A stretch of 64,000 bases of DNA from Armigeres subalbatus (GCF_024139115.2 NC_085141.1:30209242-30273241); one strand, 5' to 3'; positions 10,474 to 23,127 are shown, counted from the first letter of the stretch. The notes: generated by a model from the letters alone, not told the origin. Program-made: numbers and translations.

Positions 10474-13400
10474 TACGGCCATACAAGATACAATCACTGT
10501 GCTGCAGTGGAACTGTCACAGTCTGAAATATAAATTGGACGTGTTTAAGTTTTTAATTCGCGATTGCGATATATTTGCTATCTGTGAAATATGGCTTTCT
10601 TCTGAAGATGAAATCAATTTCCACGATTTTAACATTATTCGCCAAGATCGGAATGATCATTATGAAGGCGTTCTTTTGGGAATCAAAAAATATCACACTT
10701 TCTACAGAATTCCCATTCCGACTGTTAATGGTTTAGAGATCGTCGCTTGCCAAGTAAATGTAAAGAATAAAGACCTTTGCATAGCTTCAGTGTATATTCC
10801 CCAAATGCCTCACTTAATCGTCGGCATCTTTGGAGCGCAGTCTCTCTTTTATCATCCCCAGTTTTAATACTGGGTGATATGAATGCACATGGTATTGCAT
10901 GGGGCGAAACTAGAGACGATAACAGAGCGCCTATTTTCTATGATTTGTGCGACGATTTCAACTTGAATATTTTGAACACAGGCGAAGTAACTCGAATAGG
11001 ACCTCAAGGTCAGGAAAGTCGAATAGATCTGTCTTTATGCTCTAATTCACTATCATTAGATTGCACGTGGAAGGTAATCCAAGATCCCCATGGTAGTGAC
11101 CACATGCCGATAGTCACCACAATCAAAAGCGGCTATCAACGATCAGTGCCAGTTAATGTTCCTTTCGACCTCACGAAAAACATTGACTGGCAAAATTTGC
11201 ATCGGCGGTAAAATTGGTATTGAATCAACTGATATTCTTCCTCCACTGGATGAGTATCGATTCCTTACCGAATTGATTCATAAAAGCGCACTAGAAGCTC
11301 AGAAACGACGCGTTCCAAGTACATCTGTCATAAGAAGACCAGCCACTCCTGGATGGGATGATGAATGTACTAAGTTGTATTCCGAGAAATCTGATGCCTT
11401 CAAGGCTTTCCGTAAACACGGAAGGTCTGAGCTTTTCGAAGAGTATTTGAGGCTTGAAAGAAAGCTCAAAAATCTTCTCAAGGCTAAAAAACGTAGCTAC
11501 TGGCGACGTTTTGTTGAGGGACTATCACGAGAAACCTCAATGACAACACTTTGGAAAACGGCCCGCAACATGCGGAACCGCATTTCCACCAATGAGAGTG
11601 AAGAATACTCCAATCGATGGATATTCAACTTCGCAAAAAGGTCTGCCCAGATTCCGTACCAGCAGAACCGCTATTTCGAGAATCAGTCACTGATCCCGGT
11701 TCTTTGGGTGGACCATTCTCAATGCTGGAACTTTCTATGTCTCTTCTTTCATCAAACAACTCTTCTCCGGGATGCGATAATATCAAATTCAATCTTCTTA
11801 AAAACCTCCCAGATATCGCTAAAGACGATTACTTGACCTGTACAACTGTTTCATGGAGTACAACATTGTGCCCCAGAATGGCGCCAGGTCAAAGTAATAG
11901 CTATTCAAAAGCCTGGGAAACCAGCGTCTAATCACAATTCATACCGACCGATCGCCATGCTATCGTGCATGAGGAAATTATTGGAGAAAATGATCCTTTC
12001 AAGAATTGACCATTGGGTCGAGCAAAATGCATTACTGTCAAATACTCAATTCGGTTTTCGAAAAGGTAAAGGAACAAATGACTGTCTAGCGTTGCTCTCT
12101 TCAGATATACAGCTGGCCTATGCGCACAAGGAGCAACTGGCTTCAGTTTTCTTGGATATTAAGGGCGCTTTTGATTCTGTTTCCATAAAAGTACTGTCGG
12201 AAAATTTGCACAGTAGTGGATTACCCGTTATTTTGAATAATTTCTTGTACAATTTGTTGTCAGTAAAACATATGAACTTTACTCTCGGCACTCTGACAAC
12301 TTCCAGAAATAGCTACATGGGCCTTCCCCAAGGTTCATGTTTAAGTCCCTTGCTTTACAATTTCTATGTTAAAGATATTGACAATTGTTTGGAAGGACAA
12401 TGCACGCTTAGACAACTTGCAGATGATGCTGTGATCTCCCTAAGAGGTTCATGTGCAAATGTCCTGCAAAGACCATTGCAAAATTCCCTAAATAACCTGA
12501 CTGTTTGGGCCAGACATTTAGGGATCGAGTTCTCTCCGCAAAAAACTCAATTGGTAGTGTTTACTAAGAAGCGGTACCCAGCTCAACTGAAACTAAAGCT
12601 GTTGAAAGATGACATAAACCAATCTTTATCTTCTAAATACCTTGGGGTCTGGTTTGATTCCAAGTGTACCTGGAAAACCCATATTGATTATTTGTTAGAG
12701 AAATGCCGAAAAGGATCAATTTTCTCCGTTCTATCTCTGGAACTTGGTGGGGCGCTCACCCGGAAGACCTCATCAAACTATATAAAACGACTATTCTCTC
12801 TGTTTTAGAGTATGGCTCTTTCTGCTTCCTCTCAGCAGCTGATTGCCACCTGATCAAATTGGAACGAATTCAATATTGCTGTTTGCGTATTGCTCTTGGC
12901 TGTATGCATTCAACGCATAACATGAGCCTGGAGGTGCTTGCTGGAGTCACTCCTTTAAAGCACCGTTACTGGGAGCTCTCACTTAGAATACTGATCAAAT
13001 GTGGAACAAGTAACACACTTGTATTAGAAAACTTCGATAATATGCTTGAACTGGCTCATCGTTCAAGATACCTGCGAGTCTATCTCAACTACATATCGAC
13101 AGATCTCTGTCTTCCATGTTATAATCCACCTCGAGTTCTCTTCGTCAACGACAGTTCCTCAATTGAATACGATCTGTCCATGAAACATGCTATTCAAGGA
13201 ATACCAGATCATCTTCGACAAATATCTATCCCTTCCATTTTTTCTGAAAAATATGAACATGTCAATTGCAATAACAGATATTTCACTGATGGTTCTCGCA
13301 TTAACGGATCCACTGGCTTCGGTGTTTTCAACGTAAATTCAACCACCTTCCGAAAACTTCAAGAACCGTGTTCGGTTTATGTTGCTGAGCTGGCAGCAAT

Positions 13401-14127
13401 TAATTTCGCTTTGGGGATAATTTCCGATCAGCCCGTAGACCATTATTTCATCTTCTCGGATAGTCTTAGTTCTATCGAGGCACTCCGGTCGATGAAACCT
13501 GTTAAGCACGCATCTTACTTTCTTACAACTATAAGAGAGCAGATGCGTGATTTGGTCGAAAGATCATTCAAGATTACCTTTGTATGGGTCCCATCCCATT
13601 GCCTAATCTATGGCAATGAGAAGGCGGACTCGCTAGCAAAGGTGGGCGCACAGGAAGGTGAAGTTTATGATAGACAAATCTCGAATAACGAGTTTTTCCC
13701 ATTAGTCCGTCAGAGTACTCTTCAAAATTGGCAAATGATTTGGTCACACAATGAACTTGGACGGTGGCTATTTTCCATAGTTCCTAAAGTTTCTGCGCGA
13801 GCGTGGTTCAGAGGTGAGGACTTAAGTCGAGGCTTCATCCGCACGATGTCGAGGCTTATGTCCAATCACTATTCACTAAACACACATCTCTACAGAATAA
13901 ACCTGGTCGATAGCAACCTATGTAGGTGCGGAGCCGGTTACGATGACATCGATCACGTAGTTTGGTATTGCTCGGAAAATGACGCCTCCAGAGAGCAACT
14001 ATTGGATACCCTTGTGGCCCGAGGTAAACAACCCTTCCGGGATATAAGAGGTGTTTTGGGAGATCGCGATGTGATATATATGCAGGCCATCTATGCCTTC
14101 CTTTGCTTGGCTGACATCAAAGTTTAA
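10466..14127 (+). pseudogene. LINE ORF2 (endonuclease-RT-RNase H), multiply frameshifted
   Basis: ORF2 starts at ATG 10466, overlapping the ORF1 stop by 8 nt. An N-terminal AP endonuclease is recognisable (QWNCHSLKYK, then GDMNAHGIAWG and GSDHMPI). The reverse transcriptase follows (FGFRKGKGTNDC, FLDIKGAFDSV, GLPQGSCLSPLLYN and a LADD catalytic box in place of the commoner YADD). RNase H comes next (FTDGSRINGSTGFGVF, ELAAINFAL, WVPSHCLIYGNEKADSLA), then a CRCGAGYDDIDHVVWYC motif. The reading frame alternates between frames 2 and 1 near 10800, 11190, 11630, 11850-11930 and 12690, so at least five indels break it. The last 474 codons (12703-14127) are uninterrupted. Confidence 0.9.
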
Positions 14128-14530
14128 TGCCTATATTCTTCTCTTTCTCAGTTTTTTTCTTGTCCGATTCTGTTTCTCTGTACCATGTACCCCGAAGCTC
14201 TGGCCATCCGGAAGATGCTCCCTGACGAACCAAAATCGAGCACGACGCCACGCAAAATCGTTTTCAACGTTCAACGTCAAACGCCCGGATGAGCAGCTGA
14301 AATAACCTAAACCCAAATCCCTACCCCGTCCGTCCTGTATTAAGTTTTTTAACCTTGAGTCGCCACGAGTATTATGGTCTATGTCCCCTCCCAACTAACT
14401 GTTAAGATAAGATGATATACCATGTAAAAATATCATACTTGAGAATTGCGGCTCCGCAAAGTGTCACACACGACTGAGCCTACCAAATAAATGAACTGGT
14501 AAAAAAAAAAAAAAAAAAAAACAACGGATA

Positions 14531-16070
14531 TGGTTTTAATCGTAAAAATTACCTTTAGGCAAATTCAGATATTGTCGTCAACAAATCAACACGGAATACG
14601 CCATTTTCAAGCGAAACATCATTTAAACATAATAAGTCAAAAAGGACATAAACCATACGTTAAAGAGAAAACTGGACTTTGATTACACGTGTTGATCTTA
14701 AGGCCTATATTCCAGGGAATTCTTGGTTGATCTGGAATGCAATAGTTGTCGATGGCGTATCCTATTCGATTATATGGATCAAAAGGTTATGAATCATTTT
14801 TATTAAGAACTAGTTGACCCGGCAGACGTTGTCCTGCTTAGTAGGCGAGAATGTGCGTTCCGAACTGCCCATGCAAAGTTCGCATAGGAATCACAATTTT
14901 AAATTTTTACGATTTGCTCAACTTTACTTTACTTAAATTTTTACGATTTACTCAACTTTACAACTTTACTTGCATTAGGAAATATCATATAAACCCGTCG
15001 GAAACTATAACGAATGTTTCTGCTGAAGAAATGAAGAAAATCCATCCAGCCGTTTTCGAGTTATGCGGATACGAACACAGACCATTTCATTTTTATATAT
15101 AAGATTATTTGCCCATCGGATAAGTGTGTAAACCTCAGCAGGGCCTATACTCTAGGAAATTATTGGCTTACTTGGGAAGGAAGAGCTATTGACGGCGTAT
15201 CCAACTTGGTTTAATATATCAAATTGGGTATGGACATTTTTGCAAAAGAAATATCACCCGTTTGGTTACACATGTAGATCTTAAGGCCTATACTGCAGGG
15301 AGTTCTTGGATTACCTGACACGGATTACCTACGGTTACTAGAGGCGTATATATTTTGATTATAAGGATTAGAAAGAAAATGAACCATTTTTAAAAGTGAT
15401 ATCAGCCCGTTGTCAACGCGTGTAGACCTCTACCTACCGTGTAGACCTTTAAAACGTGAACTATTTAAAGAAAGAGATAACATACCCTTAGTTACGCGTG
15501 TAGAACTTAACCCTCTCCCGCCCATGGTGTTTGCGGAGCACCATCAAATTTTACACCCTCTAACCACCCTTCATCGAATTGTTTCAACAACAAAAAGCGA
15601 TATTTGGTATATTTTTATGGTTCCATTAGACTGCAAATATAATCAACTTTGAGTATGAATTGTTAAACTATTGAAAACAATCAATTAACTATTAAATTAC
15701 AATTCGAAACTTTTTTTTCGTTTTCCACTAATTTTAGCTATGCTAAATAACTTTTGTTCTAGTTATTTTTTCAAAGATGATTCATTCCTATTGAAATCTT
15801 TGAAAAAAGTCGTGGGTGGGAAAAGGTTGAGGCCTTGGTTACGCGTGTAGAAATCAAGGAATTCTTGGATGATCTGGAATGGAACAATTGTTCCAAGGCA
15901 TAGGTTAAAGATGCACAACATCTACTAAGTTCATTGGCTTTCTAAGAGTGACTACTTATAGGTTCACTTTTAGATGACAATAGTGTTTAAAATTATTTTT
16001 ACGTCACCTGCCGTAAAAAGCAAGCCGTAAAACTTAGTGACGTCTAAAGAAGTTCCGTAAAAGAAGGTTG
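14531..16070. repeat. Degenerate dispersed and tandem repeats, no gene
   Basis: Blocks with the word AAGGCCTATA..AGGGA(G)TTCTTGG and a following GGCGTAT segment recur near 14700, 15140, 15290 and 15830, about 150 bp apart where adjacent. At 14813-15095 is a dispersed repeat (CAGACGTTGTCC, then CATCCAGCCGTTTTCGAGTT) that recurs in two pieces at 47008-47026 and 47693-47868. No coding region seen. Confidence 0.6.
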
Positions 16071-16074
16071 AGTG

Positions 16075-17060
16075 TAGCAAGAAAAAAAATATTGGCATGA
16101 TTAACAAATGCTTCATTAGATTATGATCTGCTGCAGCAATCACTCATCAAGTTTTAGTTCCCCGTGGTTCTTCAATCGTCTTGACAAAAAACAGCGTTCT
16201 TCGAAATTACTCAAGAAATAAAAAAAACGTTGGCTTGACTAAGAAATGCTCCATCAGATCAGCAACCATTCATCAACATTTAATTCTTCATTAATCTTCA
16301 CTGAAAACAGCATTTCATAAAAAATCAATAAGCAAGGAAATATCGTTGGCTTGGTTAACAAATGTTTCATCTGATCAGCAACCATTCATCAAGATTCAAT
16401 TCTTCATTAATCTTCACTGAAAACAGCATTCTTCAAAATTTCTCAAACAATCAATGAGCAAGGAAAATCGTTGGCTTGATTAACAAATGCTCCATCAGAT
16501 CAACAACCATTCATCAAGTTTTATTTTTTCATTAATCTTCACTGAAAACAGTATTCTTCAAAATTACTTAAAAATCAATGAGCAAGAAAATATCGTAGGC
16601 ATGATAAACACTCGTCATGTCTTAGTTCTTCATTAATCTTCACTAAAAACAATGTTCTTCAAATTACTCAAAAATCAATGAGCAAGAAAAAAACGTTAGC
16701 TTAAATATATTTATTTAAAATATCGTTGGCTTGGTTAACAAATGCTTCATCAGATCAGCAGCCATTCATCAAGTTTTAATTCTTCATTAATCTTCATTGA
16801 AAACAGCATTCTTTTTTTTTATATTTTTATTATAGAGGTTTGCAGCCCTAGGCTGGCTCACCTCTTAACAGCATTCTTCAAAATTACTCAAAAAATCAAT
16901 GAGCAAGATAAAATCGTTGGCTTGATTAACAAATGCTCTATCAGATCTGTGGTAAACAAAACTTAAATCAACCATTCATCAAGTTTTAATTTTTCATTAT
17001 CCTTCACTGAAAACAGCATTCAGCAAAGCAAAAATCGTTTGCGCGATTATGAAAAGAAAA
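16075..17060. repeat. Satellite-like array, units about 115-128 bp
   Basis: The word ATCGTTGGCTTG(A/G)TTAACAAA or variants recur near 16101, 16229, 16343, 16467, 16591, 16722, 16914 and 17035. Units also share CAACCATTCATCAAG and CTTCATTAATCTTCACTGAAAA. The 192-bp gap at 16722-16914 is partly explained by the insertion at 16814-16866. Confidence 0.85.
16814..16866 (-). mobile_element. Tiny 53-bp retroposon fragment with 12-bp TSD
   Basis: AACAGCATTCTT occurs at 16802-16813 and again at 16867-16878. Between them are 53 bp that on the minus strand begin AAGAGGTGAGCCAGCC and end in an A-rich tail. This has the form of a severely 5'-truncated retroposon inserted into one satellite unit. Confidence 0.7.
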
Positions 17061-18047
17061 GCTGCATCAAATCAACAACTACCTTTTCATCATGCGTTAA
17101 TTCCTAATCTTGTAAAATATTAAGCTTATGCAGTTTCCCAAATAAATTATTTATTTGCATTAATATTATGCAACTAGGTACTCATAAGGAATTGCTTAAA
17201 AATTTCAGTAATTGCATCACACTAACTACCTACCACAGGAATATTTAATATCTAAGCTCATAGTGCTATATACTCCACAGACAGTCTGTGCTATCTAATT
17301 TTATTATTGCATTATCAAAAGTAATATAAACTTTTATAAATTTTGAATACCTAATTTACTTCCTTGACCTCACTGAAACAAATATTGTGAAAGGTTTGCA
17401 TGATCTATTCAATAATCTATTTAAACTATTAATTCATAAATCGTTACCAAAAAACTTCGATGAAATTTGATTTCCTATTTGTTAGCATAATGGAAAGAAG
17501 TAGTAACCTTTGACGTAAATCGCACAAACTCGATTAAGTTGAAAACCGGAATACGGGACTAGCGAAGTTGGATTTATCTCGCAATCCGTACGTTAAACCT
17601 AACTTCCTAATTAAAATCCAACTTCGACAGTCCCTCATTTCGGTTTTCAACTTGACTAGCGATAAGGTATTTGGTATTTAGCCAATTTTAGACCATCAAT
17701 TGAAAGGCTATCGTAGTAAGTAATAATTAATACGTTTTATCTGTGCGATGATGTTAATTTTGGATTTTCTATAATTACTGTTTAATTTCTCAGTGGTTTA
17801 ATCTTGAACACACCAGAATTTGCCAACCGACGAAATTTGCTGCTATTTATTGAACTATAATTATTATCTTTTATCCACCCGAAAACTTGGTTCGAAATGC
17901 TAATAATAAATAATTATCTCTACTCACCATTCCAGACATTATTTCACTTATTAAGGTACATAATATTCATTTTGATTAAAAATATAAAAAAATATATAAA
18001 AATTAAAAACATCACTACGCGAAACTGTATGGATTCGAACTCAGCAG
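17061..18047. other. Non-coding spacer containing one imperfect palindrome
   Basis: AT-rich, no gene. An imperfect inverted repeat has arms at 17536-17575 and 17614-17653 (AAGTTGAAAACCGG mirrored by CGGTTTTCAACTT) around a 38-bp loop, probably a decayed MITE. Confidence 0.6.
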
Positions 18048-18198
18048 GAAAAAAGCTCGACCTGTGAAATCAGCCGGCAAAAAGCTCAATATTGTGAAGT
18101 TAGCAGGAAAAATATTTTTTCCTGCTTATAGTTCATGCGTTCAGGCACAGGTGGCGCACTGAAAGAGCTTTTTTCCTGCTCGATTTTTCCTGCTAGTT
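18048..18198 (+). repeat. Dispersed GCAGGAAAAA repeat, copy 2, upstream of ESF1
   Basis: Homologous in block order to 712-865 on the other strand. It contains at least five GCAGGAAAAA or TTTTTCCTGC words and ends 66 bp before the ESF1 ATG, so it must overlap the ESF1 promoter or 5' UTR region. Confidence 0.6.
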
Positions 18199-18264
18199 TA
18201 GCAGAGGTGTTTGTAGTGCAAAACTTTTATTTTGTGTAGAAAATTTAACACGCGATATCTCTAA

Positions 18265-20990
18265 ATGGCAAAACCCAAAAAGGACAAACAAGTATCCAGC
18301 AATGTGCCGAAAAAAACACCAGCCACCTCGGATGCTGCACCATCGAAAATTTGGACCGATGTCCGGTTCGCTCACTTGGTTAACGATCCACGCTTCAAAG
18401 GAATTCCCAAGTCGGAGAAAAAGGTGAAGATCGACAAGCGGTTCCAGTCGATGTTTAAGGATGAAAAATTCAACGTGAAGCACACGGTCGACAAGTACGG
18501 TCGGAAGGTGAAGCAAACCGAAAGCGATGAACTCCGAAAGTACTACGAAATGGGATCCGAGTCCTCGGAGGGCGAAGAACAGGAAGGTCATGATGATCCG
18601 AAGGCGGTTGATTCCGATTCGGACGGGCTGGAACTGGACGATGAGGAGAAGGCAATAGCTATGTCGGATAAGGTGAAATCTAGATTGGAGGATCTGGAGG
18701 TTGATTATGCCAGAGGAGAAGGAGCAATTGCATCGGATAGTTCCTCGGATGATGATTCTGGTGAAGAGGACGACGGAGAGGAGGTATTCATCGAGCACGT
18801 GTGGGGTGAGCTGGACGCCGATGCGGAAAGGACTGACGAATCGACCCGCAGGTTGGCGCTGTGCAACATCGATTGGGATCGCGTGAGGGCGGTGGACATC
18901 ATGGTCATGCTGAGTTCTTTTCTTCCACGGGGATCGACCATTTTGAGCATTACTGTGAGTATTTTTATTGTTTTGAATGGCTCTTTTATAGGTAGTAGTT
19001 TCCTATCTCATTTAAAAAAAAATGCAAATTTTAAAGTTTAATGAGTTTTTATATAGTTTAAATATTTTAATTAGAAGTAAAATTAATTAAATCTGGACGC
19101 TTTGAAAGCTCAATTCTTGAAGCTAACTATTTGATAATTGGTGTGACAATAGTAGGACAATGTGAATCTCTAGATCAATATATTGAAGATATTTGTTTGA
19201 ATTGTGAATAAAGAGAAAACATAAAATTTTACTAATTAAATATTTTACATGCTGTGTATCTGCACATATCGAAATATGATCCTCAAAGGAAAATGAGCAA
19301 GAACTAGGCGTTTTATCATAGCTTCTCGGTAGGAACTGCCTATCCAATTTTGTTTTTTCGCACTTAATTATCTACAAGTGCGATAAACTTGTTTTCATGG
19401 CTTGTAATGGTTCGAAGGATTTAATGAGAGGAGACACCTCTCCATTGGCTGAATAATACGTCCAATTATAATTTTCAGATATATCCATCCGAGTTCGGCA
19501 AGGAGCGATTGCACGAAGAAGAAGCACAAGGTCCCCAAGAACTGACGGCGCAGCGGTCGGATGAATCGGACGAAGAAGACCTCGATGAAGAGGCGGTAAA
19601 GGAGAAACAACTGGAACGCCTCCGAGAGTACCAACTGAATCGTCTAAAGTACTACTACGCCGTTGTGGAGTGCGATAGCGTCGAAACGGCAGACAAATTG
19701 TACAAGGAATGCGATGGGGTTGAGTACGAAAGCACCGCCAACAAGTTGGATCTACGATTCATTCCGGACGACATGGAATTCGATGACGAACCGAAAGAGA
19801 AGTGCACCGAACTGCCGGAGGTGGGAAAATACGAACCACGCGTATTCACCACATCGGCACTGAATCAGTCCAAGGTGGAGTTGACCTGGGACGAAAACGA
19901 CGTTGAGCGGAAAGAGTTCAACGAGAAGATTCGAGCGGGAAAACTTGCCGATGTGAAGGATACCGATCTGAAGAAGTATGTCGCTTGCAGCAGTAGCGAG
20001 GATGATGAGTCCGAAGGAAGCGAAGAAGAAAAATCAGGAAGCGACTCTGAAGAGGACGACGAACACCAGCACAATGGCGACAATAAAAAGTCCAGGAAGC
20101 AAGACATGATTGCCAAATACAAAGCACTGTTGGGAGATATCAAAGAGCAGGAGATGAAGGAGAAGGATGAGAAGGTTGGAATGGAGTTTAGTTGGAAGGT
20201 GAATGGTGAGGGAAGCGAAGAAGAGAAGGGGGACTCCGATGAGGAAGAAACTAAAAGAGAGAATGTCAATCCATTCGAGAAAATTTTGGAAAAGGCCAAG
20301 GAGAAGAAAAAGCGTCGGAAAGAGTTGAAAAAGAAGAAGAAGCGCGGCGAGTTGAACAGTGAAGATGAGGACGAATCGGAAGATGATACTCCGTACGGAG
20401 TCGATTTGAATGATCCTTTCTTTGCTAGTGCGTTTGATGAGAAGGAATTTGATTTGAAGAAACCCAGCAAAAAGAGTAAAACGAAAATAACCGCAGAACA
20501 GGAAGAGGACGATGAAGCCGAATCAGCTCGGAAACGCGCAGAATTGGAACTGATGCTGGACGATGCAGAGGACGACAGAAGCCACTTCAACCTGAAGACG
20601 ATTCAGGACAACGAAATTGATTTGAAGTCTGTGTCGAAATCCAAACGAAAGCGTATTCTGAAGAAAAGTAAGAAGCAAATTGAGGAACAGCGTCAGCAGA
20701 GTGCGGCCGTCGATGACTTCGAAGTGAACGTGGACGACGATCGGTTCAAGGCCGTGTACGAGAAACCGGAGTTTAACATCGATCCAACGTATCCGTCGTT
20801 CAAGAAGACCAAGGGCATGGAGAAACTGATACAGGAGAAGCTGAAGAAAAGACCTTTGAAGCATAATGATCTTCCGGTGGAAAAGGGGGAGAATGAGGAT
20901 AACGTTATGGAGAGTGAAGCAAAGAAAATTAAAAAAGATGTCTCCACCAGTTTGCTGGTGAAAAGTATCAAACGTAAGATTGGAAAATAA
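18265..20990 (+). CDS. ESF1: ESF1 homolog, nucleolar pre-rRNA processing factor
   Basis: ESF1 family proteins act in the nucleolus in early cleavages that release 18S rRNA. Inferred structure: exon 1 18265-18954 (230 codons) ends at donor GTGAGT; a 524-bp intron follows; exon 2 19479-20990 begins after acceptor TTTTCAG. The frame is preserved (phase 0), giving 733 aa. Recognisable parts are a conserved N terminus (IWTDVRFAHLVNDPRFKG), acidic Ser/Glu/Asp stretches, an RRM-like ESF1 domain split by the intron (CNIDWDRVRAVDIMVMLSSF, then IYPSEFGKERL), long Lys/Glu-rich charged regions, and a C-terminal NUC153-type motif (about aa 649-677, EFNIDPTYPSFKKTKGM). Length is in the range recalled for the family. 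ATG 18265 is the first in-frame Met and fits the conserved N terminus. An AATAAA overlaps the stop codon. No neighbour shares its function. Confidence 0.93.
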
Positions 20991-20993
20991 ATG

Positions 20994-21400
20994 TAAGTAC
21001 ATTTGAACAATAATGGTTATGAACGTTATTACCTAATTATTGCAAAGAGATTTACTAGTATGACGGCCCTTGAAATCCATTAAGTACCTATTTAATATTA
21101 GCTGGTCGGATCCTGGATCCTGATCAAATGAAAAAGAAACTTCCCTCCTTTTTATTCATATGAAAAATGAGATAGGAGAATTGGGGGATGCTTCAAAGTG
21201 GTCGACGTTTGGATTCTTGCTGATGGCTGATAAAAATGTTATTCTTGAAATAAGAAAGCGCATCATTTGTGGAAATCGGGCATAGTGCGCTGTCGTTCTG
21301 CGCATAATTGTTCCATGTTACCAATGATGAAAAAAACTAATTTGTCCAACTGAAAAAATTAAGTTGTCGTTTGATGAAAGACTGAAAACCGTTTAAATAA
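20994..21400. other. 3' flank of ESF1, no gene seen
   Basis: Non-coding sequence between the ESF1 stop and the next LINE remnant. It probably includes the ESF1 3' UTR, but no decisive processing signal was identified apart from the AATAAA at the stop codon. Confidence 0.5.
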
Positions 21401-21403
21401 GTA

Positions 21404-22545
21404 GTGATTATTTTCATGTTCTGGGAAAATGTTGCCTACCCTCATAGCATTTGGGTAGCTATAGAGCTTGGAGACCGACAATTGAAACTTTGCGCAGTTT
21501 ACATTCCACCGGATCGGACTCGAGACATTCAACTAATCGAGTCACACTGTCGTTCGGTTACAGCCGTATCCGAATCGGCTGCCCCATAAGACGATGTTAT
21601 GATCTTTGGTGATTTTAACCCAGCGGGTATTGCTTGGATTCCAACGCATAGTGGCTTCTTTCACTCTGACTATGCGATCACTTCTCTTCATGTCGGAGCC
21701 ATTAAGCTTCTCGATGGCTACAGCATTGCTACACTGCAACAGATTAACGGTACCAGGAACGAGAACAATCGGTCTTTGGTCAATCGGCTTCGTCAGCGAC
21801 CGTGATTTGACTCCATACATCGCTGCTGCTCTTATACCATTGGTGAAACTGGCGCTACACCATTCTCCGGTGATCGTCGCAGATTGAGAGCAATGCGGAT
21901 CACGATTTTGTTATTATTCCCACTGTAGTTTCATATAATTATCGGAAAGCTGATCATCGTGGAACTGCAGACGTACTTTTTAATTTGGATTGGGAGCGAG
22001 TTCTAGACCCCGTTGACGTCAACGCTGCGGCGCAAACGTTTTTACACATGTTATCTTACGTAATCGACATACATGTACCGAAGAAGACTGCTCGTGCTGC
22101 CCCTAGCGCACCGTGGATGACGAGGGAACTCAAATCCATAAAGTCTACTAAACGGGCGGCTTTCAAAAGATTTAAAAGATCTCGAACATCAACGTTGAAA
22201 TTCTTCTTCTTCTTCTTCTTCTTCTTATTGGCATTACATCCCCACACTGGGACAGAGCCGCCTCGCAGCTTAGTGTTCATTAAGCACTTCCACAGTTGTT
22301 AACTGCGAGGTTTCTAAGCCAGGTTACCATTTTTGCATTCGTATATCATGAGGCTAACACGATGATACTTTTATGCCCAGAGAAGTCGAGACAATTTCCA
22401 ATCCGAAAATTGTCTAGACCGGCACCGGGAATCGAACCCATCCGGCAGCCACCCTCAGCATGGTCTTGCTTTGTAGCCGCGCATCTTACCTCACGGCTAA
22501 GGAGGGCCCCTTATCAACGTTGAAATAAAGATTAGATAAAAAAAA
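21404..22545 (+). pseudogene. LINE endonuclease-domain remnant, interrupted by a SINE
   Basis: Broken reading frames encode part of an AP-endonuclease domain of a non-LTR retrotransposon: KLCAVYIPPDR, then MIFGDFNPAGIAW, then a linker ending DIHVPKKTARAAPSAPWM. Stops and frame changes separate the pieces. No RT domain follows. A SINE (22202-22512) splits the distal part. The clade cannot be settled from this fragment; a Jockey- or I-type element is likely. Confidence 0.75.
22202..22512 (-). mobile_element. tRNA-derived SINE, Feilai-like, with 14-bp TSD
   Basis: The reverse complement of the 5621-5909 family, starting at the plus-strand left with (TTC)n, the complement of the AAG tail. The 14-bp repeat ATCAACGTTGAAAT lies at 22188-22201 and 22513-22526. 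It is inserted in a LINE endonuclease remnant. Confidence 0.93.
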
Positions 22546-23127
22546 AGTTGAACAGGTACTCAATTACGTTACGCGACGCCCCTGCTTCCAACATAATTCA
22601 AATTAATCTAATTAATCATTTGGCTGCTAATTGATCTAATTGATCAGGGCTGCTAAATGGTGAGTTGACATCCGGGAAGGGGCGCCTAACATAGCTCTGG
22701 TCCTCACAAGTTCCAATACTCAACCTTCCACGGGTCTTCCGATGACAATTGACCGCCAGCTAAGGGTTGCGTACTTAGCTGGTAGTGCAGCCTGGGCACT
22801 GTTGTCCTTCTGACATCAGCTAGAGTGAGAGGGTGCGTACTGTGGGGTCTGCCTAGGATGTGGTGGGGTTCGACAGTGGGCTCTGTTGAACTTCTATAAA
22901 AAGCTGCATGTGTCCCCAAGCAGGCCCTATCAAAGCGACCGTGTGCCGCTCAAAGCGCACTAGCCTAGTCCTGGTGTTGGGTGGGACTTTAAACAAATTT
23001 GACCCGACTGATCGAGCGTCTGTCCACCAAGGAGGTGCGGCTCCAACAGCGTCTGTTCTGGCATCCAGCGGCTGAGTATAAAATGCTATTCCCCGGAAGC
23101 TATACCTAAGATGGCAGCCCCATTCCG

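Larger units (their letters stand above)
8670..14518 (+). mobile_element. Full-length I-clade-like non-LTR retrotransposon
   Basis: The insert is bounded by the 12-bp duplication AAACAACGGATA at 8658-8669 and 14519-14530 and ends in poly(A) from 14501, the signature of target-primed reverse transcription. Order: a 433-bp 5' UTR, ORF1 (gag-like, zinc knuckles), ORF2 (AP endonuclease, reverse transcriptase, RNase H, terminal Cys/His motif) and a 3' UTR of about 370 bp. An RNase H domain together with zinc-knuckle ORF1 points to the I or a related clade. Both ORFs carry frameshifts, so this copy cannot move by itself. Confidence 0.9.

Noticed and set aside
18193..18798. 201-codon antisense ORF opposite ESF1 exon 1
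   Set aside because: It is the shadow of a strongly coding, acidic region on the plus strand.
19865..20590. 241-codon Ser-rich antisense ORF opposite ESF1 exon 2
   Set aside because: The Ser/Phe richness simply mirrors GAA/GAG/AAG codons of the sense strand.
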